A DNA stretch of 15,272 nucleotides, from assembly GCA_003504855.1 (NCBI GenBank), contig DNZD01000051.1, forward strand, positions 1 through 15,272, read 5' to 3'. Source of the stretch: Cytophagales bacterium. GTDB lineage: Bacteria; Bacteroidota; Bacteroidia; Cytophagales; Cyclobacteriaceae. The translations under genes and the position numbers were made by a program. This document shows, in pieces, positions 14,688 to 15,272 of this stretch; the stretch's first letter is position 1, and each line of letters starts with the position of its first letter. A model generated the notes under the pieces. That model searched no databases. It had not been told where the DNA came from and saw nothing but the letters and a program-made list of their open reading frames with translations.

Positions 14688-14844
14688 GGGTGGAGCAATC
14701 TATGGCAAACGAAACTAATAAGTACCGGGAAATAATGTGGACAAAGGTGTGTCATGCCTTTGAAAGAGAAGCCCTGATCTAGTCAGGAAAACATATGTAG
14801 TGAGCTCAGGCAAGGATGGTAATTTACTGCTATGATACAAAGGA

Positions 14845-15246
14845 ATGAAAAATAAAAAATGTCAAATTCAAAATAACAAAGTGATGAATCGGAAATACGA
14901 CCTGGAAGAAAGACTCATTGCATTCGCTGTCAGGATAGTTACCCTCGTAGAGTCGCTGCCGAATAACAAAGCGTCAACACATCTTGGGAATCAGTTGCTC
15001 CGATCTGGCACCTCTCCTTCGCTTCTATATGGTGAGGCTCAGGGAGCCGAGTCGCGAAAGGATTTTACTCACAAACTTGGCATCATCCTCAAGGAGCTCC
15101 GCGAGACTTCCATCAATATCAGAATTCTTCAGCACCTTTCATATTGCCAGCATGAAGACATCTTGAATGAAACCAAAGAACTGATTGCCATTTTTACCAA
15201 GAGTCTCATCACTACTCGTCAAAATACCCAGAAACGTAACCATTGA
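14845..15246 (+). CDS. Four-helix-bundle protein of the 23S rRNA intervening-sequence (S23/Avd-like) family
   Basis: A 133-residue, mostly helical protein. The core KYDLEERLIAFAVRIVTLVESLP, then HLGNQLLRSGTSPSLLYGEAQGAES, then a D-THKLGIILKELRET block is the characteristic pattern of the small four-helix-bundle family first noted in 23S rRNA intervening sequences and related in fold to the Avd accessory protein of diversity-generating retroelements. The family is basic and thought to bind nucleic acid; the function of isolated copies is not established. No reverse transcriptase, template repeat or rRNA is present here. The longest ATG frame starts at 14845, but its first 13 residues (MKNKKCQIQNNKV) are AT-rich low-complexity sequence; ATG at 14884 gives the usual family N terminus and may be the true start. 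A tandem repeat follows immediately. Confidence 0.82.
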   Translation: MKNKKCQIQNNKVMNRKYDLEERLIAFAVRIVTLVESLPNNKASTHLGNQLLRSGTSPSLLYGEAQGAESRKDFTHKLGIILKELRETSINIRILQHLSYCQHEDILNETKELIAIFTKSLITTRQNTQKRNH

Positions 15247-15250
15247 TAGT

Positions 15251-15272
15251 ATTTATCATTTATCATTTATCA
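15251..15272. repeat. Heptanucleotide tandem repeat (ATTTATC)3, cut by the window end
   Basis: Three perfect copies of ATTTATC followed by the first base of a fourth, beginning four bases after the stop of the four-helix-bundle gene. The array reaches the window edge, so its full length is not visible. It may mark the boundary of a small dispersed element carrying that gene, or be simple AT-rich slippage sequence. Confidence 0.7.

Noticed and set aside
14748..14756. Second occurrence of TGTGTCAT, the half-site of the lon palindrome
   Set aside because: A single 8-base match in 15 kb on two strands is expected by chance about half the time, and the other half-site is missing here.
14742..14762. 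CAAAGG / CCTTTG inverted repeat with nine-base loop upstream of the four-helix-bundle gene
   Set aside because: Only six base pairs and no T tract on either strand; too weak to call a terminator or operator.
14845..15246. Diversity-generating retroelement, because the protein resembles Avd
   Set aside because: No reverse transcriptase, template repeat or variable repeat is visible in the window; only the accessory-like fold is shared.

Overview
This window looks like ordinary chromosomal DNA from a member of the Bacteroidota, probably a Cytophagales-like bacterium. The evidence is the gene content (a PD40/OmpA-fusion envelope protein, a DUF4421-type outer-membrane protein, a DUF486 membrane protein, an isolated four-helix-bundle gene), the near absence of Shine-Dalgarno sequences, and promoter-like sequences that approach the Bacteroidota pattern (TTTG or TTG near -33, TAnnTTTG near -7). 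The phylum is well supported; the order is inference. There is no phage, IS element, CRISPR array, tRNA or rRNA in view.

Layout, left to right. Positions 1-739 (+): the 3' end of ettA (ABC-F translation factor), then a DUF486 four-helix membrane protein. Positions 742-2768 (-): a YahK-type zinc alcohol dehydrogenase downstream of an LpxL/HtrB-like lipid A acyltransferase. Positions 2813-3307 (+): a SixA-like histidine phosphatase, divergent from the acyltransferase. Positions 3308-8331 (-): lon, a strong terminator, then hslU with a DUF4421 outer-membrane protein gene overlapping it by one base. Positions 8476-10443 (+): a secreted PD40-propeller/OmpA protein, divergent from lon. Positions 10556-12016 (+): a secreted M20 amidohydrolase. 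A perfect 15-bp bidirectional terminator separates it from the convergent dxr-rseP pair (12083-14687, -). The window ends with a 23S-IVS/four-helix-bundle protein gene (+) followed directly by a heptanucleotide tandem repeat that runs to the window edge.

The genes share a housekeeping theme of proteostasis and envelope maintenance: two AAA+ proteolytic machines (Lon, HslU), the intramembrane protease RseP, lipid A acylation, a peptidoglycan-anchoring OmpA protein and isoprenoid precursor synthesis (Dxr). I do not see a clearly new multi-gene system. The most interesting signals are regulatory: a symmetric divergent control region between lon and the OmpA gene, carrying a perfect 17-bp palindrome at the predicted lon start site; three genes forced to start at TTG by upstream in-frame stops; hslU without hslV but coupled to an outer-membrane protein gene; and the repeat-flanked four-helix-bundle gene at the right edge.
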